From the NCBI GenBank assembly GCA_003345545.1, contig PRDH01000039.1, positions 62,001 through 126,000 on the forward strand: a stretch of DNA of 64,000 nt, in the 5' to 3' direction. Origin of the DNA: Candidatus Thorarchaeota archaeon. Lineage in GTDB: Archaea > Asgardarchaeota > Thorarchaeia > Thorarchaeales > Thorarchaeaceae. Positions 26,714-34,436 of this stretch are shown here, one piece after another. How positions within the stretch are numbered: the stretch's first letter is position 1; each line of letters begins with the position of its first letter. A model generated the notes under the pieces. It was not told the DNA's origin. It searched no databases and saw nothing but the letters and a program-made list of their open reading frames with translations. The translations under genes were made by a program, and so were the position numbers.

Positions 26714-28381
26714 TCATGTCCCGTTCAAGCTACTAGGGAGGAATAGTTCGAAAGCAACTACCGGATAGCCTAGACCGAAGTTGTTGAGTATCTCAGGTGA
26801 TATCTCTCCAAAGAACCCACTGAGTCTGCCTCTGACCTTGATACTTGCGGATCTGCCCTGGATGAAGTCAGAGCATGCAGATGCTTCGAACTCGAACTGA
26901 TTGTCAAGTCCCAGGTTCCTGAGCAGGAATCCGATTTCTGTCATAAGACTTGTGACGTTGACTTTGGCATCAGTCACTAGACCGCATACCGATGGTAGTT
27001 GGTCTACGCAGGTTTCCTTGGATTCATCAGGGATTATGATGTCGCCAACTTCGAAGATCCTCTGCGGGTAGTCTGCATGCTCGTTCTTCGAGGCAAAATC
27101 AAGAAGAACAGGCAGGAGAGAGTTCCTGAGCACGGAGTAGCTTCTGCTCTTGGGATTGCTCGTAGTCACAACCGGCCTGCTGCGACCCATGCGTTCATTC
27201 AATACCTCAGTTGACGTCATTATGTAGTTCATGACCTCAAGATACTTCATACCGACCATGAGATCTCTGACCTTATTCTTGAGTCTGGTGACTGGATTTA
27301 CACTACCCGTGGTCATCGTCTGTGGCATTGCAGGTTGTATCTTATCGAACCCGAATCCGATGGCGATGTCCTCCATGATATCAACAGGATGAAGAATGTC
27401 CATCCTGTATTTCGGAATCTGCACACGAACCTTCTCTCCTTTGGCCAATCTTGCGCCATATCCCATCCTTTCAAGAGCTCTGGTTATCCTATCGCCATCG
27501 AGATCGAGGCCCAGTAGCTTATTGACATCCTCAATACTGATTGTCATCTGTTCAGGACTGAAATCGGGAGTTTCCTCGACTGTGTCATCTGGATAGGTGA
27601 TAGTCACTGATTCAATCTGTGCTCCCCGTTCAGCTAGCGACGCAGTGATTATGTTCAACGCCTGTTGCACTGTCAAAAGATGCGTTCCTGTGACTTCCAC
27701 AAAGAGATTCTTTGTTTCAGTTGTTATACGTCCAAGGTCATTACTATTGATTATCGGTGGAAGACTCAACACTTGCCCTTTCGAATCATAGAGGAGCGGC
27801 CATCTTTTGTGAGCTTCGATGATTGCTCCGAACTCGACTCCCTTCTCATGATGAGCCAAGATTCCTGGCCCGTCCATTTCCGCTTCATATCCCAGCGGTA
27901 CGAACCTTATCTTCTCAGGCTTTTCCGTTCCGTAGATTATCGGAAATTCCAGTTCATCATAGACGTAGAGACCTATGCTTGCCTTTTTCCTGTTCCTTCC
28001 GTGCGTCGAAGTAAGTGCTTCCTGAAGGTGCATATACTCCTTGATCAGTTCATCGTCAGCTCTTACGCCCTTGAGTATTGAGCAGCAAATGAACGGCCTA
28101 ATCTTGTTGAGACCTGGTTGAACGATTATTTGCTTTCCCGATTTCTTCACATTGTACTTCTTGAGTCCTGGCTCTATATCTAGAAATGATCTGACAGCAC
28201 GTGCTATACCCTCAGTAGAAAGCATGTCTTGACGGTCTGGATTGACCTCTATCTCAACGACATTCCCCTCGATTCTCTCAACTTCAGCCTTCAAGAGGAA
28301 TAAGGATTCCTCGAGTTGCTCCAGAGTGAGTTTCTCACCAATAAGTGACAAGAGATCATTGATTCTACATTCTACTATCAT
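26714..28381 (-). CDS. pheT: Phenylalanyl-tRNA synthetase beta subunit
   Basis: Beta subunit of the alpha2-beta2 enzyme that charges tRNA-Phe, 555 residues, the archaeal/eukaryotic short form without the bacterial EMAP-like domain. It has the B1/B3-B4 editing region (EIEVNPDRQDMLSTEGIARAVR), the B5 domain (PEQMTISIEDVNKLLGLDLDGDRITRALERMGY) and a catalytically inactive synthetase-like core (DIMEDIAIGFGFDKIQP). ATG at 28381 has AGGTGAT four bases upstream and follows the pheS stop by eight bases, so they form one operon. Confidence 0.95.
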   Translation of the reverse strand: MIVECRINDLLSLIGEKLTLEQLEESLFLLKAEVERIEGNVVEIEVNPDRQDMLSTEGIARAVRSFLDIEPGLKKYNVKKSGKQIIVQPGLNKIRPFICCSILKGVRADDELIKEYMHLQEALTSTHGRNRKKASIGLYVYDELEFPIIYGTEKPEKIRFVPLGYEAEMDGPGILAHHEKGVEFGAIIEAHKRWPLLYDSKGQVLSLPPIINSNDLGRITTETKNLFVEVTGTHLLTVQQALNIITASLAERGAQIESVTITYPDDTVEETPDFSPEQMTISIEDVNKLLGLDLDGDRITRALERMGYGARLAKGEKVRVQIPKYRMDILHPVDIMEDIAIGFGFDKIQPAMPQTMTTGSVNPVTRLKNKVRDLMVGMKYLEVMNYIMTSTEVLNERMGRSRPVVTTSNPKSRSYSVLRNSLLPVLLDFASKNEHADYPQRIFEVGDIIIPDESKETCVDQLPSVCGLVTDAKVNVTSLMTEIGFLLRNLGLDNQFEFEASACSDFIQGRSASIKVRGRLSGFFGEISPEILNNFGLGYPVVAFELFLPSSLNGT

Positions 28382-28389
28382 GCTATCAC

Positions 28390-29898
28390 CTACCTTACGA
28401 AATAACTCCTTCTAAGCCAATTGAGGTCCTGTGAAAAAAGGTCCCTGATGTCATTGATGCCCATCGCTGCCATGTAGAGTCTTCCTGCTCCTATTCCCCA
28501 TGCAAGAACAGAGTCCCTAATCCCTAGAGGCTGCGTGACTTCGGGTCTGAAAATGCCTGATCCTCCAAGCTCTATCCATCCCAGTTTGTCATGTTTTCCA
28601 AAGGTTTCGACACTGGGTTCTGTGAAGGGAAACTGGCCCGGTTTGAACTTCAGCTTCTCAATGCCTACTGCCTTGCATATCGCCGTGAGATAACCAAGTA
28701 AGTTTCTCAGAGTCAATCCTTTGTCCATGATTATACCCTCGCATTGGTCAAACTCATGAGCATGTGTCACGCTGAGTGATTCCGATCTGAAGTTACGATC
28801 AACTATGAACATCTTTTGAGGGCTCTCTCGATGTTGGTACAGAAATCTCATTGATACCGGTGTGGTGTGAGGACGCAGACAGAGTCTTGTTGCGACTTCC
28901 TTATGGTATGGCCAATCCCATCCCTTTGACCCTGTTCCACCGCCATTCTCATGAACGTTCTTCACAGCTTCGTAGTACTTCTTATCGATAATGTGGCCAT
29001 GGTCGTACGGAGCTGCGACTCTGAATTGATCCTGTACATCGCGAGCTACATGGTCTTGCGGGACGAAGAGAGCATCATGACCCCAGAATTCAGTTTCAAC
29101 ATAAGGACCGAACCATTCTGTGAAACCCAGTCCCACCATAATCTCCCTTAGCCAATCATTGAACTCTGCATATGGATGTTTTTTCCCGTAATTGACATAC
29201 TCTGGCTGAATGCCAACATTGTAGGGTCTGAACTTCCTTCCCTTCCAAGCACCACTAGAAAGCATCTCCGGTGTGAGGTTTCCAATGTCTTCAGTTAAAT
29301 CTGCAAGAATATCCTCCGCATGGACCAAGTAGTTTCTAGATAACTCCGCTTCAATGATTTTTGTGATGACTTCACTGACTAGCTTTCTCTCAAGCAGCTG
29401 CTGAAGAGCTGGATCATCATTCTGAATGCTTGCACCATTCCCTTTGGCAATTGATTCAAGTGCTGCTGCGACTGGCGATTTGGAATAATCTCCAATAGTA
29501 GATAGAATCGTTGTATCCCCTTGTTTTGAAGCGTGAGCCCATTCATTGCGTACTGCCCAGGCCATTGCGATGCCTTTTGTTCTGGGTGATATGCCAGATT
29601 TTGTCAATACAACTTCAAACGGAGCTGTTCTTCCCGATTCCTCTAAAGCCTTCACCAACCGGATTTCCGGAAGCCCGTCTCTTGCATATTCCTTGCCTTC
29701 ATCTGTGAGGGCATACGATATCTTTTCGCGAGTCTCTAGTTTCACGATTCCTCGTACAGCAAGAGCATTAAGAATGGAGATGACTCTCTCAGTGTTTTGT
29801 TCTGTGATTTTGGCTATCTCGTCTGCTGAAGATTTTCTTCGTAATTCGACCAGACCCTTGAGAATCGTCTTCTCTCCTGTCGTCAGCTGCTCACTCAT
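28390..29898 (-). CDS. pheS: Phenylalanyl-tRNA synthetase alpha subunit
   Basis: Catalytic subunit of phenylalanyl-tRNA synthetase, 502 residues, class II. The N-terminal about 120 residues hold winged-helix DNA/RNA-binding-like domains (LTTGEKTILKGLVELRRKSS), then the class II core: motif 1 near HPYAEFNDWLREIMVGLGF, motif 2 FRSESLSVTHAHEFDQCEG, motif 3 LAWGIGAGRLYMAAMG. The usual aminoacylation residues in FTEPSVETF are present. It is first in the pheS-pheT operon and divergent from the release factor gene. Confidence 0.95.
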   Translation of the reverse strand: MSEQLTTGEKTILKGLVELRRKSSADEIAKITEQNTERVISILNALAVRGIVKLETREKISYALTDEGKEYARDGLPEIRLVKALEESGRTAPFEVVLTKSGISPRTKGIAMAWAVRNEWAHASKQGDTTILSTIGDYSKSPVAAALESIAKGNGASIQNDDPALQQLLERKLVSEVITKIIEAELSRNYLVHAEDILADLTEDIGNLTPEMLSSGAWKGRKFRPYNVGIQPEYVNYGKKHPYAEFNDWLREIMVGLGFTEWFGPYVETEFWGHDALFVPQDHVARDVQDQFRVAAPYDHGHIIDKKYYEAVKNVHENGGGTGSKGWDWPYHKEVATRLCLRPHTTPVSMRFLYQHRESPQKMFIVDRNFRSESLSVTHAHEFDQCEGIIMDKGLTLRNLLGYLTAICKAVGIEKLKFKPGQFPFTEPSVETFGKHDKLGWIELGGSGIFRPEVTQPLGIRDSVLAWGIGAGRLYMAAMGINDIRDLFSQDLNWLRRSYFVR

Positions 29899-30074
29899 TG
29901 ATACGCAAAACTCCTGAGTTCAGTACTAGGGACCGATAGACCGCACACACAATAGAATGATGATTGAGGGCTCCTTTCAGTGGAGCATCGTAAATTGGCG
30001 GTTATCCATCCGTCCTTCACCTAGTCTACTTGACCTATTGGCTCCTCCTTTTTAATCTGTCGTCTCTCTTCGTC

Positions 30075-30122
30075 TGACGCATGACGCAACGTTAAAATAG
30101 CGTCACTAGTGCGCGTCACTAG
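30075..30122. promoter_or_regulatory. Array of TGACGC/GCGTCA half-sites around a TATA-like box
   Basis: Two TGACGC copies (30075-30080, 30082-30087) face two GCGTCA copies (30100-30105, 30113-30118), with TTAAAATA (30092-30099) between. The right-hand pair belongs to a repeated GCGTCACTAG (30100-30109, 30113-30122). It lies between pheS and prf1 and is a likely operator or promoter region of prf1. Confidence 0.6.
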
Positions 30123-30185
30123 GCGCAATTTGCCACCTGAGTTTTTTGGGAAATAGGCAATAATGAGCAGTTGAAGGAGAAGAAC

Positions 30186-31265
30186 ATGTCCGCGGAGCGT
30201 CAGAAACTCAAACGCAAGGTAGAGCAGCTCAAGGCCTTTAAAGGACGGCACAGTTCTTTCACTACTCTCTATATTCCTCCCACGAAGGCACTGACAGATG
30301 TAGTCACTTTCGTGAAGACTGAACTAGCCGGCGCTGACAACATCAAGAGCAAGACAAACCGCAAGAATGTTGCAGATAACCTGACTGCGATTCTCAGTGA
30401 ACTCACTAAGGTTCGCAGCTTGCCTCCTACAGGAATGGTCTTTTTCTTTGGCATCGAAGAGGTAGGTGGGATTGGTAGACCAATCCGCGAGATAGTGGTT
30501 CCACCATCACCAATCTCTCAGTTCGTCTATACATGCGGCCGCGAATTCATAACTGAAGAGCTCGAGGCCATGACTCACCCTAGAAGTCTAATCGTGATTG
30601 TACTCCTTGAAGGTGGCAAAGTCACAATTGGCTATCTTCGCGGCAAGCATATGGAACTTGTACGGGATGAGGACTTTTACATTATAGGAAAGACTAGAGC
30701 TGGTGGACAGAGTGCAAACCGATATCTCAGAATTCGTGAGGAGAAACTGCAGGAGTTCTTCAAGCACGTAGGTCGGATGCTAGGAGAGCTACTGATTGAC
30801 AATATTGCCAATGTGGATGCCATAGTGCTTGGCGGCAATACAATCAGATGTCTAGAATTCCTCGACAAGGGGGACCTTGACTACAGAATAAGGAACAAGA
30901 TTGTAGATACGATAATACCTGTAAGTGTGATTGATGAAACCGGTCTCTTTCAAGCAATGAAGGAAGCATCTAGGATTCTAAAAGAGACCGAGATATACGC
31001 GGAGCGTCAGGCTTGGGATGGTTTCTTGGAGGATCTCATGAAGGGGTCGAATACAATAGCCTATGGAAAGAAAGAGGTTCTCGAGGCGCTCAAGATGGGG
31101 CGTGTGCAGACTCTTCTGATCACAGAGGATCTTGCTAACCAAATGGACTCGCTATACGATGATGTTACCCAATATGGCTCCGAGCTCCTCGTGTTCTCAA
31201 ATCAGACGGAGTCCGGAGCTGAGTTGAAGTCCTTTGGCGGAATGGCTGCTCGTCTTCGATACTAG
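30186..31265 (+). CDS. prf1: Peptide chain release factor aRF1
   Basis: Recognises stop codons and releases the peptide at the ribosome; the NIKS motif (DNIKSKTNRKN), Y-x-C-x-x-x-F (YTCGREF) and the catalytic GGQ (TRAGGQSANRYLRIRE) are all intact. Length is 359 residues against about 410 for most archaeal aRF1. The missing part is the zinc-type minidomain of domain 3: MGRVQTLLITEDL runs on to SFGGMAARLRY without the usual C-x-x-C pairs. ATG 30186 has GGAG seven bases upstream; the TTG at 30171 is unlikely. It is monocistronic. Confidence 0.93.
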   Translation: MSAERQKLKRKVEQLKAFKGRHSSFTTLYIPPTKALTDVVTFVKTELAGADNIKSKTNRKNVADNLTAILSELTKVRSLPPTGMVFFFGIEEVGGIGRPIREIVVPPSPISQFVYTCGREFITEELEAMTHPRSLIVIVLLEGGKVTIGYLRGKHMELVRDEDFYIIGKTRAGGQSANRYLRIREEKLQEFFKHVGRMLGELLIDNIANVDAIVLGGNTIRCLEFLDKGDLDYRIRNKIVDTIIPVSVIDETGLFQAMKEASRILKETEIYAERQAWDGFLEDLMKGSNTIAYGKKEVLEALKMGRVQTLLITEDLANQMDSLYDDVTQYGSELLVFSNQTESGAELKSFGGMAARLRY

Positions 31266-31280
31266 TCCATACAGATTGAC

Positions 31281-31697
31281 CTATTCTCGTGGCGGCTTCG
31301 GTATCTCAGTCAAGGTGATAATATCCTCAATCCATTTCGCCAGTTCTTGCCCAATAGACTCAATGTACTGCAGCAATGAGTCGGCGTATTTGGTCAGGTG
31401 CTGTTGTTCAAGACTCTTGGACTTCTCAGTGAATTCCTTGATTCGTTTTGGTAATCCTATTGACCATCTACCTGTCGTCAATTCTGCTTTTCTATCACTG
31501 AGGACCTTCTTGGCGACTCTCTTCTTCCGACTAAGGTCAACAAGCTCTTCCAGCAACTTTTGAACCGCGATGGTTGCTGCTACTAACCCCTTGGCATCTA
31601 TCTTAGATTCCTTGTCTCTGCTCGTATAGTAAACTTGCTTTAGATCTCTCTTGGCAGCAACTACGTTGGCGAGGAGTTTCAATAATTCGTGAGCCAT
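31281..31697 (-). CDS. Small helical protein of unknown function
   Basis: Protein of 138 residues, entirely helical and charged, with no cysteines and no membrane helix. Heptad-like stretches such as LLANVVAAKRDLKQVYY and AVQKLLEELVDLSRKKRVAKK suggest a coiled coil or helical bundle. ATG 31697 has a GAGG-type ribosome site and a TATA-like CCTTTATACG about 30 bases upstream. It lies between convergent prf1 and the nuclease genes. I do not recognise a family. Confidence 0.5.
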   Translation of the reverse strand: MAHELLKLLANVVAAKRDLKQVYYTSRDKESKIDAKGLVAATIAVQKLLEELVDLSRKKRVAKKVLSDRKAELTTGRWSIGLPKRIKEFTEKSKSLEQQHLTKYADSLLQYIESIGQELAKWIEDIITLTEIPKPPRE

Positions 31698-31751
31698 GAT
31701 GCCTTCATTCCCTCCTCGAACGTATAAAGGTCTATGTTTCTTTAGTTGCCT

Positions 31752-32414
31752 TCAGACAGCTGAGTAATTGCATTCTCCACTTGTGGAAAATGGGCATACT
31801 GTGCACTTGGTTTCGCTAGGCGATGCTCTAGGGAGCCGCTTGTTGTACCAGACTTCATCAAGCCTTTTCAGATGCATACGAATCTCATCAGGATTGAATT
31901 TCCTCTTGAAGACTCTCGCATCTCCACAGTTCCAGCAGTTTCTTCCTAGTTTGTCTTGAAGGCACTGCTTCGCAGTGTCCTGAAGACAATACACAGTGAC
32001 AAGTCTGGCTAATCTACACGAGACTCCACTCTCCGCCAAGGCAAGCGAATACAGCCCGGCCTGAAAGAGGTCCTCCGGTTTCATCTTGCTCGGCAGGCGA
32101 TTAACTGGGAACTTGTGCTCAATCAGCGCGTCTAGAATCGGAACGTCGTCCCAATGCAGAACTGCACCATCAAGCCTGCCAATGAACCGGTGAGCAAATG
32201 ATCTCACCTGCTCTTCGCTGAACAGATAATACACGCCTCTATTGCGCTGACTTGGCCGCAGTGAGAGAAACTCGGTAAGGCTCAATGGCGCTCTCTTGGC
32301 CTTCTTGACGGACGACCAAACCGGACCTAGACTGAAGCTGGATCTCCCAAGTGATAATATGGAGACAATTATGATGAGAAGCGTGAATACCAGTATGCTC
32401 AACAGTTGTTGCAT
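31752..32414 (-). CDS. Membrane-anchored Cas4/RecB-like nuclease, C-terminal half (split gene)
   Basis: Protein of 220 residues. An N-terminal membrane helix (LLSILVFTLLIIIVSILSL) is followed by a PD-(D/E)XK core: GRLDGAVLHWDD (motif D), DALIEHKFP (E-x-K) and QAGLYSLALAESG (Q motif of the RecB/Cas4 group). The C-terminus carries CTVCPFSTSGEC, the C-x2-C-x6-C that binds three corners of the Cas4 Fe-S cluster, plus an extra CWNC. What a normal Cas4 has before the D motif, the first cluster cysteine and the G-x-x-x-H helix, is absent here and present in the gene just upstream. Start ATG has GGTGAT four bases upstream. No CRISPR array is nearby. Confidence 0.7.
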   Translation of the reverse strand: MQQLLSILVFTLLIIIVSILSLGRSSFSLGPVWSSVKKAKRAPLSLTEFLSLRPSQRNRGVYYLFSEEQVRSFAHRFIGRLDGAVLHWDDVPILDALIEHKFPVNRLPSKMKPEDLFQAGLYSLALAESGVSCRLARLVTVYCLQDTAKQCLQDKLGRNCWNCGDARVFKRKFNPDEIRMHLKRLDEVWYNKRLPRASPSETKCTVCPFSTSGECNYSAV

Positions 32415-32418
32415 TTCA

Positions 32419-32679
32419 TCACCATACTATCCAAATGATTCCAAGGACCACTACTGCAATTATCCCAAAGATCGGCATCCATTGAGTGCCTCCTGGTTCA
32501 TGAGTCCTTATTGTGGACACTAGATTATGAAGCATCGTGCCATCGATGCTTGCTTTACTGACTGCGTTACTCTGCCTTTGCGTTAGATAGAATCTGTACT
32601 CACATAGGAATTGAGTTCTGAGTTCAGAAACCTCTCTGAATCTCGAGAACGACGTTCGTTCATCTTCAGTAAGCCGCAA
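32419..32679 (-). CDS. Membrane-anchored Cas4/RecB-like nuclease, N-terminal half (split gene)
   Basis: Protein of 86 residues. Residues about 17-55, RTQFLCEYRFYLTQRQ then GTMLHNLVS, match the N-terminal Cas4/RecB pattern: a cysteine that would hold the fourth Fe-S corner, an aromatic-rich strand, and G-x-x-x-H, the histidine of the nuclease site. A C-terminal membrane helix ends the protein (MPIFGIIAVVVLGIIWIVW). Its TGA is followed after four bases by the ATG of the C-terminal half, in a different frame, so this is not a simple stop-codon readthrough. Start is TTG at 32679. Family assignment rests on the two genes read together. Confidence 0.62.
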   Translation of the reverse strand: MRLTEDERTSFSRFREVSELRTQFLCEYRFYLTQRQSNAVSKASIDGTMLHNLVSTIRTHEPGGTQWMPIFGIIAVVVLGIIWIVW

Positions 32680-32759
32680 CTTGATTCGTCTAATAGTTCC
32701 GTACGGCTATTGAAAAGGGGCACACCCCGAAGCGCAAGTCCGGAAGCAAACACTAGATG

Positions 32760-32770
32760 CTTTTATATTC
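32760..32770 (+). promoter_or_regulatory. TATA-like element upstream of the AbrB/ACT-like gene
   Basis: CTTTTATATTC, with predicted transcript start near 32790 and about 45 bases of leader to the ATG at 32834. Confidence 0.5.
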
Positions 32771-32833
32771 GAGTTTTGGATGAATTCACAAACAGGATTT
32801 CACTCTGGAGAAAAAAGGGTGAGTGGTGATTAG

Positions 32834-33256
32834 ATGTCAGAGGATTCCTATGAAGGAGCAACAGCTGGAAGAGTACTCGTGTTTGGAAGTAGTGGATCCG
32901 TGAAATTCCCAACTGCTTTCAAGAATGCGATGGGAACAGATCGCGGCTTGATGGTGCTCGTGCATAAAGATCGACTCATCAAAATTTTCCCTCTAGATAG
33001 TGACGAGGTGCTCTTCTTGAGTCTCGAAATTGGAAAACTCAGCAACGACTTCCTCACAAAGCTATCCCAAATCTTCAAGAGAGCTGGTCTTGTAGATCTC
33101 TTGTTCTCTACAGGTGTCTGTCTTCGAGGAACGAGGTGTTTCTACGAGTGCTATTTCAATCCGAGTCAACTCAGTTCCGATACGAATGAGCTTGAGAGTT
33201 CTCTGAAAGTTCTTGATGGAGTTCAGAGAGTTCTGATTCAGAAGGTAGAAGTATAG
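32834..33256 (+). CDS. Possible AbrB-like/ACT-like regulatory protein
   Basis: Protein of 140 residues. Residues 14-55 (FGSSGSVKFPTAFKNAMG and HKDRLIKIFP) resemble the swapped-hairpin AbrB/SpoVT DNA-binding fold, whose core is G-x-V-x-x-P-x-x-x-R/K-x-x-x-G. Residues about 70-140 (DFLTKLSQIFKRAGLVDLLFS to VQRVLIQKVEV) resemble an ACT ligand-binding domain. This suggests a small ligand-responsive regulator, but both matches are by eye. The ATG has GGTGATTAG directly upstream. It is 29 bases from the VTT protein gene in the same direction. Confidence 0.4.
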   Translation: MSEDSYEGATAGRVLVFGSSGSVKFPTAFKNAMGTDRGLMVLVHKDRLIKIFPLDSDEVLFLSLEIGKLSNDFLTKLSQIFKRAGLVDLLFSTGVCLRGTRCFYECYFNPSQLSSDTNELESSLKVLDGVQRVLIQKVEV

Positions 33257-33285
33257 TTTCAGGAAGGCTTTGATCTTCCTTCGTT

Positions 33286-33966
33286 TTGATTCCGGGTGTA
33301 TTCTCCTTGCAGGACATCATTCTCTTCATAACCGACATGATTAGTCAGGGGTATCTGGGACTTCTCATCATATGTTTCATGATTAACATGATTCCCTTCT
33401 TGAGCCCCAGCAACATGGTTCTTGCAGGGGCAGCAGTACTACTACTCCCGAGCTTCAATCCCTTCATTGTTGGGTTTGTGGTGGCAATATCCGCCACAAC
33501 TGCGAAACTTGTACATTTCTACGTCGTTCGTGGATCTCGTATGGTCCTGTCGCAAGAACGTCTAGCATCTCTTGACTCAGAAAAAAAGAGAGTCGAGAAA
33601 TGGGGCCCTCTTGCTCTCTTTATTGCCGCGGCTTCTCCGGTACCTGACGATCCACTCATTGTATATGTTGGGCTTGCCAAGTATAGCTCTGTGAAGTTCC
33701 TATTCAGTTATTTTACTGGAAAAGTGATTGTGACAACCCTGGGTGCACTGATAGGATACGGTGTCGGTGGCTATTTTGAGTCCATGCCCATCGTGTTAGC
33801 TTCAATTGCCCTGACTGCGTTGATTACGGGATTTCTGTGCAAGAGGAAGACTGAAGGAGAGTCATCTGACATGCTTCAGACTAATCTTGAAGCAGAGATA
33901 CATGATGACGATACGTCAGCTGATAAGGCGGCAGAATCGAATGATTCTGAGGAAGGCTCGGGATAG
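33286..33966 (+). CDS. VTT/DedA-like membrane protein
   Basis: Membrane protein of 226 residues with five to six helices and the VTT/DedA landmarks: a re-entrant N-terminal hairpin (FLSPSNMVLAGAAVLLL) and the ASPVPDDPLIVYVGLAKY segment followed by FLFSYFTGKV. Family members scramble or transport phospholipids across membranes. The last about 45 residues are acidic and soluble (IHDDDTSADKAAESNDSEEGSG). TTG at 33286 is the start. It follows the possible regulator gene in the same direction. Confidence 0.72.
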   Translation: MIPGVFSLQDIILFITDMISQGYLGLLIICFMINMIPFLSPSNMVLAGAAVLLLPSFNPFIVGFVVAISATTAKLVHFYVVRGSRMVLSQERLASLDSEKKRVEKWGPLALFIAAASPVPDDPLIVYVGLAKYSSVKFLFSYFTGKVIVTTLGALIGYGVGGYFESMPIVLASIALTALITGFLCKRKTEGESSDMLQTNLEAEIHDDDTSADKAAESNDSEEGSG

Positions 33967-34030
33967 CTCGCCAACTCACCTACTTCGGTAATCTTAAGTG
34001 ACCACGCATACACTCTCACGCCAATTCTAG

Positions 34031-34435
34031 GTGACAAGATTGACCGGAACAAGCATAGCTGAGATAGAATGCGAGAAGTGCAAAACAGTTTTCGAAACAC
34101 AAGTGATTGAGCACATCGACCTATCTGAAGACCGCGAAATCATCAAGGCGCTGAGGATTGGTAAAGCTAATCGGGCTCAGTGCCCGAAATGCAAGAAAGT
34201 TATGTACTTGGACCGGAGTATTGTGGTAAACTTTGAACCAGAGAATCGAATTGTAGTATATGATCCGAACGCTACATCTCAGGAGGCCAAAGAGAGTCTT
34301 CAGAGCGAATACGATAGTATCATTGCCTTCAATGAGATTCTGAAGGAAATTGGGGCGGAAACAGAATTCTCTATCTTCACTTCTCTTGATGATCTGAAGC
34401 CCCTTCTTGACGAGTACGAAAAGACCCACAGATAG
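34031..34435 (+). CDS. CpXC-domain protein
   Basis: Protein of 134 residues with two zinc knuckles, IECEKCKTVFETQVIEHIDL and AQCPKCKKVMYLD, spaced as in the CpXC family (PF14353 type), where four cysteines form one zinc site. Function of the family is not known. The C-terminal about 50 residues (TSQEAKESLQSEYDSII onward) are helical. Start GTG at 34031. It converges on the inositol-phosphate synthase gene with a one-base gap. Confidence 0.7.
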   Translation: MTRLTGTSIAEIECEKCKTVFETQVIEHIDLSEDREIIKALRIGKANRAQCPKCKKVMYLDRSIVVNFEPENRIVVYDPNATSQEAKESLQSEYDSIIAFNEILKEIGAETEFSIFTSLDDLKPLLDEYEKTHR

Positions 34436-34436
34436 A

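Noticed and set aside
30186..31265. Vms1-like release factor (VLRF1)
   Set aside because: The NIKS and Y-x-C-x-x-x-F stop-codon motifs with a canonical GGQ point to aRF1 itself.
31752..32679. CRISPR-Cas locus
   Set aside because: No repeat array and no other cas gene in the window; the Cas4-like fold alone is not evidence of CRISPR.
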